From Bordetella parapertussis (GTDB taxonomy: Bacteria > Pseudomonadota > Gammaproteobacteria > Burkholderiales > Burkholderiaceae_B), in the NCBI GenBank assembly GCA_945862495.1, contig CAMAYM010000017.1, positions 1 through 31,523 of the forward strand: 31,523 nucleotides of DNA, read 5' to 3'. Made by a program: the position numbers and the translations under genes. Positions within the stretch are counted from its first letter, which is position 1. Every line of letters begins with the position of its first letter. The notes under the pieces are model-generated. The model was not told the origin of the DNA. It did not search any database and was given only the letters and a program-made list of their open reading frames with translations. Positions 1 through 6,658 of the stretch are shown here, in pieces.

Positions 1-96
1 ATGTCCCGCAGGGCATATGGATTTAGGAACTTTGAGAATTACCGGCTGAGGGTCTTGGCCCACTGCGGTTGGAACGGCGTATTCTGCCGTGTTTGA
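1..96 (+). CDS. ISL3-type transposase, C-terminal fragment (5' truncated by window edge)
   Basis: Frame 1 is open from the window edge to a TGA at 94-96 and gives 31 residues. They contain AYGFRNFENYRLRVLAHCG, which closely resembles the C-terminal tail of ISL3-family DDE transposases (commonly GFRNFENYRLRVL-like). The ATG at position 1 is probably an internal codon rather than the start. The last seven codons lie inside the first copy of the 75-bp tandem repeat. Family assignment rests on this tail plus the GGCTCT terminus; whether the missing upstream part is intact is unknown. Confidence 0.75.
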   Translation: MSRRAYGFRNFENYRLRVLAHCGWNGVFCRV

Positions 97-224
97 TGAG
101 TACTACTATTTGATGATTACTGCTCATCCCCCGTTAATGGAGTAGAGCCCGGCGTATTCTGCCGTGTTTGATGAGTACTACTATTTGATGATTACTGCTC
201 ATCCCCCGTTAATGGAGTAGAGCC
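75..224. repeat. Perfect 75-bp tandem duplication of the IS terminus (2 copies)
   Basis: Positions 75-149 and 150-224 are identical over all 75 bases and directly adjacent, and the match runs on for about 4 more bases (GGCG) after the second copy. Each unit contains the last 22 bp of the transposase reading frame, the short non-coding tail and a complete IS outer end (…GAGTAGAGCC). Within the unit, GATGAG and CTCATC form a short inverted repeat flanking an AT-rich stretch. Confidence 0.97.
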
Positions 225-245
225 GGCGCTTAATCATTGAGTGCT

Positions 246-322
246 TGGCGGAGCGGACGGGACTCGAACCCGCGACCCCCGGCGTGACAGGCCGGTATTC
301 TAACCAACTGAACTACCGCTCC
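246..322 (-). tRNA. tRNA-Asp (GTC)
   Basis: On the minus strand the 77 nt form a full cloverleaf. The acceptor GGAGCGG (plus 316-322) pairs with CCGCTCC (plus 250-256), followed by discriminator G and an encoded CCA (plus 246-248). The anticodon loop CTGTCAC gives GTC, and the T-arm contains GGTTCGAGTCC. It is the last gene of a three-tRNA operon and its 3' end faces the insertion sequence. Confidence 0.98.
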
Positions 323-361
323 GCAGCGGTAAAAACTAAAACTACGTGATGCCAAAAAAAC

Positions 362-437
362 TGGCGTCCCCTAGGGGATTCGAACCCCTGTACTCACCGT
401 GAAAGGGTGATGTCCTAGGCCTCTAGACGAAGGGGAC
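362..437 (-). tRNA. tRNA-Glu (TTC)
   Basis: On the minus strand the 76 nt form a cloverleaf. The acceptor GTCCCCT (plus 431-437, with its G1 at 437) pairs with AGGGGAC (plus 366-372), followed by discriminator G and an encoded CCA (plus 362-364). The anticodon loop CTTTCAC gives TTC. It is the middle gene of the Ala-Glu-Asp operon, 39 nt upstream of tRNA-Asp. Confidence 0.98.
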
Positions 438-465
438 AGGACTAACAACAACTCCTCGCTTAGAC

Positions 466-541
<76 letters not shown>

Positions 542-655
542 AAAAATTTCAGTACAGACCGCAAAAGAACCGAACTGAAAGGACTTTGGAGGTGCTGACT
601 TCGATCATGGCATCCAACAAATTTCTGAAGGATGTGTCGACAGCGAAGAAGCGAG

Positions 656-684
656 ATTATGCACAAATTTTGGCATTCGCGCAA
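656..684 (-). promoter_or_regulatory. Candidate sigma-70 promoter of the Ala-Glu-Asp tRNA operon
   Basis: Read on the minus strand, a TTGCGC -35 (plus 679-684) and a CATAAT -10 (plus 656-661) are 17 bp apart. The bases after the -10 are CTCGC, a GC-rich discriminator as seen in stable-RNA promoters. Transcription would begin near 649 and run through all three tRNAs. The assignment is by inspection only. The rest of the 542-760 gap shows no other convincing gene. Confidence 0.45.
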
Positions 685-776
685 GTCGCCTTTCTGCTCA
701 GTTCAGAACTGCAAGCCTCGATGAACCAAAATGTAACGGATGTCTAAGTGTGTAAAAGGATTAGTATCCCCGTAAG

Positions 777-799
777 ATACCCATAATAATTACGGGTAT
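777..799. promoter_or_regulatory. 23-bp near-perfect palindrome, likely operator of the toxin-antitoxin locus
   Basis: ATACCC (777-782) and GGGTAT (794-799) are the outer arms. TAAT and ATTA form inner arms around a central A at 788, so 20 of the 22 non-central bases are symmetric. The palindrome covers an AT-rich stretch that could serve as a -10 (CATAAT at 782-787) and ends at the ATG of the short ORF at 798. An 11-bp half-site identical to 789-799 recurs at 924-934, just ahead of the antitoxin gene. Autorepression by the HTH antitoxin downstream is the natural inference. Confidence 0.55.
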
Positions 800-971
800 G
801 GTCAATGTCATTCCTATCCGTCTTAACGATGCAAATGCTTTGCGTATCGTTCGTGATCTCGCTGTAAAGAGTGCGAATGTTTACGTAACGTCACATGCAA
901 GAGTACGCATGTTGCAGAGAAACATTACGGGTATTTTGAGAAGAGAGGACATACATGTATCACTACACTGA
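798..971 (+). pseudogene. Shortened DUF4258-like putative toxin remnant
   Basis: ATG at 798 to TGA at 969-971 encodes 57 aa. Residues 1-44 read like the N-terminus of DUF4258-type toxins, including the signature SHARVRMLQRNIT (32-44), where members usually have a His-Ala-Arg...Arg-Met core. DUF4258 proteins are normally about 90-110 aa. Here the usual central and C-terminal beta strands are absent and the ORF runs straight into a short tail overlapping the antitoxin start by 17 nt. An internal deletion of the toxin gene is the simplest reading. No clear Shine-Dalgarno precedes the ATG. Identification is from memory of the family; a short unrelated ORF remains possible. Confidence 0.5.
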
Positions 972-1386
972 ATGTGGTTTGCATAATGTTTGGCTGACGA
1001 ATGGCTACGACATTTGCGAAATCGATGGCGAGACTGCCATTTCAATAAGTGATGTAGACGAGTTGCATGAGGTAATCGGTCGTTCTATCGCAGAAAAGTC
1101 GAACTTAAATGCGTCTGAGATTCGGTTTTTAAGAAAAGAGCTTGGGCTTTCACAAAAGCGTTTAGCTGATCTTTTGGGTAGTACCGAACAAACGGTTTCA
1201 CTTTGGGAGAGGCGTGGTCGCATGCCTAAAGGCTATGATCGACTGATAAGGTTGTTATATCTTGAAAAAATTGATGGCAACGTTAAAGTACAAGAAATTA
1301 TTAAGCAATTAATTGATCTTGATTTTAGACAAGGTGAAAAACTTATATTGTCCGACACTCGTTCGGGATGGCGTTTAGCGGCATAA
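955..1386 (+). CDS. XRE-family HTH protein, probable antitoxin
   Basis: The 143-aa protein has an N-terminal segment MYHYTECGLHNVWLTNGY followed by a Cro/C1-type helix-turn-helix at about residues 55-103 (LRKELGLSQKRLADLLG, then TVSLWERRGRMPKG). This layout matches the antitoxins encoded next to DUF4258 proteins, where the N-terminal part binds the toxin and the HTH binds the shared operator. A good Shine-Dalgarno (AGAGGA at about 944-949) precedes the ATG. The gene is distinctly more AT-rich than the housekeeping genes to its right, which suggests horizontal acquisition. The neighbouring toxin gene appears broken, so this may be an orphan antitoxin or transcription repressor. Confidence 0.8.
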   Translation: MYHYTECGLHNVWLTNGYDICEIDGETAISISDVDELHEVIGRSIAEKSNLNASEIRFLRKELGLSQKRLADLLGSTEQTVSLWERRGRMPKGYDRLIRLLYLEKIDGNVKVQEIIKQLIDLDFRQGEKLILSDTRSGWRLAA

Positions 1387-1388
1387 AT

Positions 1389-1404
1389 CCTCGAGAAATC
1401 GAGG
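1389..1404. terminator. Short hairpin between convergent genes (weak bidirectional terminator candidate)
   Basis: CCTCGA (1389-1394) and TCGAGG (1399-1404) form a perfect 6-bp stem with a GAAA tetraloop (UUUC on the other strand). The hairpin lies 2 bases after the antitoxin stop codon and 18 bp past the stop of the convergent acyltransferase gene. Neither side carries a proper U-run, so termination would be inefficient. Confidence 0.3.
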
Positions 1405-1422
1405 CTCTAACTAAAATAAAAC

Positions 1423-2571
1423 TCAGTCCCCAATCTCCCCCCGAAATGGCGAGCTCAGGCTCCCCAGATAGTTGTCCACCCCGGCGCGCTCACGTTCCAG
1501 AAACTTTTCTATGGCATCTGCAAAGCCCGGATGCGCAAGCCAGTGCGTAGACTGGGTCTGCACAGGCTCAAAGCCACGGGCGAGTTTGTGCTCGCCTTGG
1601 GCACCGCCTTCGACCACCGCGATGTTGTTGGCGAGTGCCCATTCGAGTGGTGTGTAGTAGGCCAGCTCAAAGTGCAGGCAATCGACATGCTCAAGTGCGC
1701 CCCAGTAGCGGCCATATAGCTTGCGCTGTCCATCCACGGTATCGAGCCAGAGCAAGGAGGCTGCGATGGGCTGATCTCGTCGTGTGGCAATGGCCATGAC
1801 GCAATGCTCTGAAAGCAACTCACCCACCGTCAGGAAAAACTCAGGTGTGAGATAGGGTGTATTGCCTCGCACATGATAGGTGTTGGCATAGCAGCGATAA
1901 AAGAACGCCCAGTCTTCTGCCGTGATCTGCGCACCTGACAGGACGCGAGTCGTCACGCCGGCTTCGCGGACTTTGCGGCGTTCGGCGCGGATTTTTTTAC
2001 GCTTGGGTTGTGTCAGGCTTGATAAAAAACTCTCGAAATCAGGCCAGTCGCGGTTGAACCAATGAAACTGTGTGTGGGTGCGACGCATACAGCCGGCTTG
2101 CACAAGCGCCTCGGTGTCCTCGGGAGTGGTGTAGAGGACGTGCAGTGAAGATAAGCCACTTTTTTTAGCCCATTGCAATAGGGCTGTAGCGGCTAAGGCG
2201 CGGTAGGGCTCTGTCGTTAGGAGTCTTGCACCAGGAACTGGCGTGAAAGGGATAGCGCTGAGCCATTTTGGGTAGTAATCCAGGCCATTTCGCTGGTAAG
2301 CCTCAGCCCAAGCCCAGTCGAACACAAACTCGCCGTAGGAGTGGCCCTTGGCATACAGCGGAATCGCTGCCACTAGGCTTTCGTTTTCCCACAATAAAAG
2401 ATGTCTGGGTTGCCAGCCGGTGTCGGGGGCGACGCTGCCTGAGGTTTCAAAGGCCTGCAAAAACGCGTGCTGGCTCAACACAGAACCGCCGCTCGCTGAG
2501 ACGAGTGCATTCCATTGTGCCGCCTCTACCTCGGAAATGTTTTCGATCGCCTGAAGTCTGAGCGCGCTCAT
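1423..2571 (-). CDS. COG3146/DUF482 family putative N-acyltransferase (GNAT/FemAB-like)
   Basis: The 382-aa protein has the family hallmarks of COG3146: a DWAWAEAYQRNG..YYPK segment at about residues 85-103, a very basic KRKKIRAERRKVREAG stretch at about 190-207, and a C-terminal GAQGEHKLARGFEPV motif followed by the HWLAHPGFADAI region. The length is normal for the family. The family is predicted to be an acyl-CoA N-acyltransferase; the substrate is not established. Its ATG overlaps the lnt stop codon (ATGA at 2568-2571), so it is translationally coupled as the last gene of the miaB-lnt cluster. That position suggests, but does not prove, an envelope role. Confidence 0.85.
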   Translation of the reverse strand: MSALRLQAIENISEVEAAQWNALVSASGGSVLSQHAFLQAFETSGSVAPDTGWQPRHLLLWENESLVAAIPLYAKGHSYGEFVFDWAWAEAYQRNGLDYYPKWLSAIPFTPVPGARLLTTEPYRALAATALLQWAKKSGLSSLHVLYTTPEDTEALVQAGCMRRTHTQFHWFNRDWPDFESFLSSLTQPKRKKIRAERRKVREAGVTTRVLSGAQITAEDWAFFYRCYANTYHVRGNTPYLTPEFFLTVGELLSEHCVMAIATRRDQPIAASLLWLDTVDGQRKLYGRYWGALEHVDCLHFELAYYTPLEWALANNIAVVEGGAQGEHKLARGFEPVQTQSTHWLAHPGFADAIEKFLERERAGVDNYLGSLSSPFRGEIGD

Positions 2572-4208
2572 GGGTGACGATCAGGGTTGATGTCGCGATT
2601 GTGAGGGGGGCGGTTTTTGTTGTTGCGTTGCAGCCAGGCGGCGACGAGTACCAAAACGGACAAGCTGAGAATGAGACCATTACCAAAACGCACATAAGGC
2701 GTGAGCCCTTGCTGACCTTGTACAGTGGTGTCGAGTACGCCGACGCGATTGGCGGGGAGCTGAGCGATGTCGCGGCCTCGATGATCGATCGCGCCTGTGG
2801 CACCGGTATTGGTGGCACGCAAAATAGGACGTGAGGTTTCAAGCGCGCGCATGCGCGACATCTGCCAATGCTGTCTGAGTGCCCAAGAGTTTCCGAACCA
2901 CGCGAGATTACTGAAGTTTGCCAGGATGGTGGCACCTTCGTTTGCATTCATTGTCCCGCGTATGGCTGGTAACAATTCCTCACCAAATACGTCCTCATAG
3001 CAAATGTTCGGCGCAATACGCTGACCATCGACGGCGAAAGGCTGTTGCGTAGAGGTTCCGCGCGTAAAGTCGCCGAGCGGAATCGACATCAGGTTGACGA
3101 ACCACCTGAAGCCGAACGGGACAAACTCACCGAAGGGTACAAGATGGCTTTTATCGTAGCGTTGCGCCATCGTGCCTTCGGATAGCTGTTGCACCGTCGT
3201 ACTGCCATTAAGGCCAATCACACTGTTGGTGTAGTTTCCTGTCTTGGTGTCAAACAATGCGGCACCCATCAAAATCGTACTGTTCTGGCGTTTTGCAACA
3301 TCGATCCAGGCTTGCCAAGCATTAGGTGCAATTTGGTGTTGAAACACAGCCAGAACGGTTTCAGGAAGCACGACGACTTGGGGTGCAGGCGTGCCCGCGG
3401 GTGTTGGGGTTGCAGCTAAGCGCAGATGCTCTTGGATAATCTTTGAGAGATGGTCTGGGGTGAACTTGATACCTTGATCGACGTTGCCTTGGACAAGTCG
3501 CGCAACAAGTGGAGCACCCGCTGGGGTGGACCAATTCACCAGACCAAGTGCCCAGCCGATGGCTGCCAAGCCAAATGCCACGACACCGATGAGAGCACGC
3601 TTTGGATGATCGGCTTGCATGCCGACAAGGGCTGCGATCGCCGCAGCAACAAAAGCCGTTACAAACGTGACGCCGTACAAGCCTAAAACACTTGACCAGC
3701 CCGCGAACCAGCTATCGACGTGGGCATAACCAGTGTTGAGCCATGGGAAGCCCGTAAATAGTGTCGCACGTAGCCATTCGGCGATTGTCCATGCAGCCGC
3801 CCAGACTAAAACGGCCCAACTCATTTTTGGTAACGAAGTGACCGTAGCGGCTTTGACAAGATGAACCAGCCAAGCGGCGAGGCTGGTAAATAACGCGAGA
3901 TATGCGCTCAGTGCAATCAGTGCCGCAATCGCAAGCGGCATGGGCATATAGCCATAAAAATGCATGCTGATTGTGAGCCAGTACAAACCGACGACAAAAC
4001 TCCCTAGCGCAAAGAACCATGCCCTGCGCGCCGCGTAGAGGCCGCTGGGCGCACGCCAGATGCAGGTGACTAGCCACGCCATGGTGCAAAGCTGTAGAGG
4101 GCTGAGCGCCCACTGAGGCAGTGGGCCGGGCGCAAAACTCAGGGCGTGAAGTGCACCGCCCAAGAGCAGCCCGAGGGCGAGTCGCCCTTTGAGCCAGAGC
4201 TCGTTCAC
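2568..4208 (-). CDS. lnt: Apolipoprotein N-acyltransferase
   Basis: Lnt transfers an acyl chain from phospholipid to the N-terminal diacylglyceryl-cysteine of lipoproteins in the inner membrane, the last step of lipoprotein maturation. The N-terminal half shows several hydrophobic membrane helices. The C-terminal half is a nitrilase domain whose catalytic triad is visible: Glu in VVLPETVLAV (about residue 283), Lys in RYDKSHLVPFGEF (353) and Cys in NICYEDVFG (403). I chose the GTG at 4208, whose GTGA overlaps the corC stop, giving 546 aa. An in-frame ATG at 4265 would add 19 residues and overlap corC by 61 nt. No strong Shine-Dalgarno supports either start. The gene lies downstream of corC, as in many proteobacteria. 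Confidence 0.96.
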   Translation of the reverse strand: MNELWLKGRLALGLLLGGALHALSFAPGPLPQWALSPLQLCTMAWLVTCIWRAPSGLYAARRAWFFALGSFVVGLYWLTISMHFYGYMPMPLAIAALIALSAYLALFTSLAAWLVHLVKAATVTSLPKMSWAVLVWAAAWTIAEWLRATLFTGFPWLNTGYAHVDSWFAGWSSVLGLYGVTFVTAFVAAAIAALVGMQADHPKRALIGVVAFGLAAIGWALGLVNWSTPAGAPLVARLVQGNVDQGIKFTPDHLSKIIQEHLRLAATPTPAGTPAPQVVVLPETVLAVFQHQIAPNAWQAWIDVAKRQNSTILMGAALFDTKTGNYTNSVIGLNGSTTVQQLSEGTMAQRYDKSHLVPFGEFVPFGFRWFVNLMSIPLGDFTRGTSTQQPFAVDGQRIAPNICYEDVFGEELLPAIRGTMNANEGATILANFSNLAWFGNSWALRQHWQMSRMRALETSRPILRATNTGATGAIDHRGRDIAQLPANRVGVLDTTVQGQQGLTPYVRFGNGLILSLSVLVLVAAWLQRNNKNRPPHNRDINPDRHP

Positions 4209-5092
4209 GCTGAAGGCGAGACTCGGACGGGCTCTGCTTTGCCGCGAGCCTTGGCACGCAGCCATAGGGCACGTCTGGCATCTGCGCGCATGACTTCGAT
4301 GCGCAGATCACCGTGTTGGCAGGCATCACCACGTTTAGGGATATGGCCCAACTCGTGCGCGAGCCAGCCTCCTACGGTGTCGTACTCGCCCGTTGGTAAG
4401 TCCGTGTTGAGCACTTCGTTAAAGACTTCGATTTCTGTTGTCGCAAGAATGCGCCAGGCACGCACACCATCTGGGAAGATTGTTTTTGCACCATCGACAT
4501 CGTATTCGTCCTCGATCGCACCAACGATTTGCTCCAGGACGTCTTCGAGTGTCACGAGACCGGTAATGCCACCATGCTCATCGATGACCACAGCAATATG
4601 GTTACGGTTACGACGAAACTCTTGGAGTAAGACGTTTAAACGTTTGGTTTCTGGGATGAAGACTGCGGGTCTCACCAAGTCGCGCAACGTTAAATCGGGA
4701 TTGAGCAGATGCCGCAAGAGATCCTTGGTCATCACCACACCGATAATATTTTCGCGAGAGCCTTCAAATACAGGGAAGCGAGAGTGCGCAGTTTCGATGA
4801 TCTCTGGCATGAGGGTCGAAATCGATTGCGACACATCGAGTAAATCCATCCGGGCACGCGGCACCATGATGTCTAGTGCAGTTTGTTCTGAGACCGCGAG
4901 CGCGCCTTTGAGCATAGAGTAGGCGTCTGCATCAATGAGCGCGCGTTCGCGTGCTGCATCGAGGACTGCCATGATACCTTCGCGGTCTTCGGGTTCGCGA
5001 CGAACCAGCGATAAGAGTCGGTCTAGGAGGCGGGGGCGGTTGGGCTTGGCCGAAGGGGTTGAAGATTCGGCAGCAGGATAAGGATCTGACAT
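4205..5092 (-). CDS. corC: CorC/HlyC family CBS-domain protein
   Basis: The 295-aa protein has two CBS domains at about residues 70-135 and 140-200 (MVPRARMDLLDV, then IAVVIDEHGGITGLVTLEDVLEQIVG) and a C-terminal CorC_HlyC domain (215-290). There are no membrane segments, as in the soluble YbeX/CorC class. In enterobacteria the family is linked to Mg2+/Co2+ efflux, and YbeX has also been tied to ribosome and RNA metabolism, fitting its place between ybeY and lnt. A 68-nt gap separates it from ybeY upstream; that gap carries a 5-bp inverted repeat (GGTCA/TGACC at 5142-5158) and nothing else clear. Confidence 0.93.
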   Translation of the reverse strand: MSDPYPAAESSTPSAKPNRPRLLDRLLSLVRREPEDREGIMAVLDAARERALIDADAYSMLKGALAVSEQTALDIMVPRARMDLLDVSQSISTLMPEIIETAHSRFPVFEGSRENIIGVVMTKDLLRHLLNPDLTLRDLVRPAVFIPETKRLNVLLQEFRRNRNHIAVVIDEHGGITGLVTLEDVLEQIVGAIEDEYDVDGAKTIFPDGVRAWRILATTEIEVFNEVLNTDLPTGEYDTVGGWLAHELGHIPKRGDACQHGDLRIEVMRADARRALWLRAKARGKAEPVRVSPSA

Positions 5093-5160
5093 CGTCCAGG
5101 GACAGAGTTTAGGAGAGACAAGGATAACCTGAAACTGACTCGGTCAAATTAAATGACCTA

Positions 5161-5664
5161 TCATTTCTCTTGAAACAAGTAAGGGTTATCGATCCCCATT
5201 GTGGAGAGAATACTGGTTTCCAAGCTTTCCATTTGTTTAGCGTCACGTACTTTTTCGTGATCGTAACCAAGTGCATGCAAGGTGCCGTGAATGATCAGGT
5301 GTGCAGCATGACAAAGAAAGTCTTTGTGCTGCTCTCTGGCCTCGCGCTTGAGTACGGGCAGGCACAGCACAATATCTCCTGCGGCCGTGCCATCTGGTTG
5401 GACACCATATTCAAAGGTCAGGACATTGGTTGCGTAGTCTTTTTGACGGTAGCCAGCGTTCAGTTGTTGTGCTTCTTTGAGCCCAACAACTCTTAAACCC
5501 ACTTGCATGCGTGCAAAAGACGTCTTGCCCTCTTGTTGCGCAGCCAGCATCGCGCGTTGCACCCAGCTACGAATTCTCCAGCGCGGCAAGGTTTGGGCCT
5601 CAACCGCGTAGTGGATCGTCAGAGACAGCTCAGGCACCGTTTTGTTCGGCTTGCTCATAGGCAT
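5161..5664 (-). CDS. ybeY: Endoribonuclease YbeY (rRNA maturation factor)
   Basis: YbeY is a single-strand-specific metallo-endoribonuclease involved in 16S rRNA 3' maturation and ribosome quality control. The UPF0054 metal-binding signature HGTLHALGYDHE is present with His126, His130 and His136. The upstream NVLTFEYG...GDIVLC region (80-101) is also typical. The length of 167 aa is normal. A second ATG two codons downstream (5658) is equally possible. The 5' end overlaps the phoH 3' end by about 35 nt, so expression is coupled to phoH. Confidence 0.95.
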   Translation of the reverse strand: MPMSKPNKTVPELSLTIHYAVEAQTLPRWRIRSWVQRAMLAAQQEGKTSFARMQVGLRVVGLKEAQQLNAGYRQKDYATNVLTFEYGVQPDGTAAGDIVLCLPVLKREAREQHKDFLCHAAHLIIHGTLHALGYDHEKVRDAKQMESLETSILSTMGIDNPYLFQEK

Positions 5665-6658
5665 CTACGATACGGGCGACCAGTGGGTGTCTGACGACAT
5701 CGCGGCTAGTGAATTTGGTGACGGCGATTCCTTTGACATCCTCAAGCACTTTGACCGCATGCGCGAGGCCGCTTTTATGACCTTTGGGTAAATCGACTTG
5801 TGAAGGGTCCCCAGTAATGACCGCCTTGCTACCAAAACCGATTCGCGTCAAAAACATTTTCATCTGTTCGGGCGTGGTGTTTTGGGCTTCGTCCAAAATC
5901 ACAAAGGCATGATTTAAGGTGCGTCCCCGCATGTAAGCCAAAGGCGCAATTTCAATGGTCTGTTTTTCAAACAAACGTTGAACACGCTCAAAACCCATCA
6001 AGTCGTAGAGCGCATCGTAAAGAGGGCGCAAATAAGGATCGACTTTCTGCGCGAGATCGCCTGGTAAAAAACCTAAACGTTCTCCAGCCTCAACAGCAGG
6101 GCGTGTCAACACGATACGCTGAACCGTATCGCGCTCCATCGCATCAATGGCGCATGCGACCGCTAGCCAGGTTTTACCGGTGCCGGCAGGACCGACCCCA
6201 AAGGTGATGTCATGTTTGAGAATGTTGTTGAGATAGTCACGCTGTCGGGGAGTGCGTGGACGCAGGTCACTGCGCCGAGTGCGCAAGGCTATCGTGCCAC
6301 TCTCGTCATCCAAGGGTGGAAACTCGCTCGGGTCAAAATTTGGCATCGTTGGCGTAACAGAGCGCCCCACACCAATCTCGACCAAGCCTAGCTGAATATC
6401 ATCCACCGATAACGCGTGTTGTGCTGCGCGATCATGAAAAGCAAACAACATTTTGCTGGCGGCTTCTGCATGTGCGCCACGAATCGTGAGTCTGTTGCCT
6501 TGTCGCGTGAGCTCGAGATCAAGACCATCTGCGATTTGACGCAGATTGACATCCAAGGGTCCGCACAGGTTGGCAAGTTGTTGATTGCCGCCTTCGAGGG
6601 TCATTTTGACGGGCAGGGGACGCGCGCGTGAGGAGGTCTTGACGGGAGTTCGGCTCAT
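5630..6658 (-). CDS. phoH: PhoH-like ATPase (YbeZ family)
   Basis: The 342-aa protein has a KH-like N-terminal region (residues 15-90) and the PhoH P-loop ATPase domain (130-335). The Walker A is GPAGTGKT (156-163) and the Walker B is VILDEAQN (253-260), followed by the ITGDPSQVDLP motif (281-291). YbeZ-type PhoH proteins are predicted to help YbeY in RNA processing, possibly as an RNA helicase. The ATG overlaps the miaB stop by 4 nt (ATGA), and the 3' end overlaps ybeY. Confidence 0.95.
   Translation of the reverse strand: MSRTPVKTSSRARPLPVKMTLEGGNQQLANLCGPLDVNLRQIADGLDLELTRQGNRLTIRGAHAEAASKMLFAFHDRAAQHALSVDDIQLGLVEIGVGRSVTPTMPNFDPSEFPPLDDESGTIALRTRRSDLRPRTPRQRDYLNNILKHDITFGVGPAGTGKTWLAVACAIDAMERDTVQRIVLTRPAVEAGERLGFLPGDLAQKVDPYLRPLYDALYDLMGFERVQRLFEKQTIEIAPLAYMRGRTLNHAFVILDEAQNTTPEQMKMFLTRIGFGSKAVITGDPSQVDLPKGHKSGLAHAVKVLEDVKGIAVTKFTSRDVVRHPLVARIVDAYEQAEQNGA

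Larger units (their letters stand above)
1..224 (+). mobile_element. 3' end of an ISL3-family insertion sequence (left part outside window)
   Basis: The segment holds the last codons of a transposase followed by a terminus that, read on the minus strand, begins GGCTCTACTCCATTAACG. GGCTCT is the typical outer tip of ISL3-family (IS204/IS1001/IS1165) inverted repeats. The terminus occurs twice, ending at 149 and at 224, because the last 75 bp are tandemly duplicated. Only 21 bp separate the outer end from the encoded CCA of the tRNA-Asp gene. The other IS end lies left of the window, so the inverted-repeat partner and the expected 8-bp target duplication cannot be checked here. Confidence 0.75.

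Noticed and set aside
75..224. CRISPR-like or satellite repeat
   Set aside because: Only two directly adjacent copies with no spacers; fully explained as a duplicated insertion-sequence end.
607..747. 46-codon plus-strand ORF between the tRNA operon and the toxin-antitoxin remnant
   Set aside because: A GGAGG lies about 15 nt upstream, too far for a normal ribosome site. The ORF overlaps the tRNA promoter on the other strand and resembles no known family.
4146..4922. 258-codon plus-strand frame opposite lnt and corC
   Set aside because: It is antisense to well-conserved domains of both genes and its product is Ser/Arg-rich without domain likeness.
5142..5158. GGTCA/TGACC inverted repeat between ybeY and corC as a regulatory site
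   Set aside because: Only a 5-bp stem with an AT-rich loop, no linked promoter elements; likely chance.
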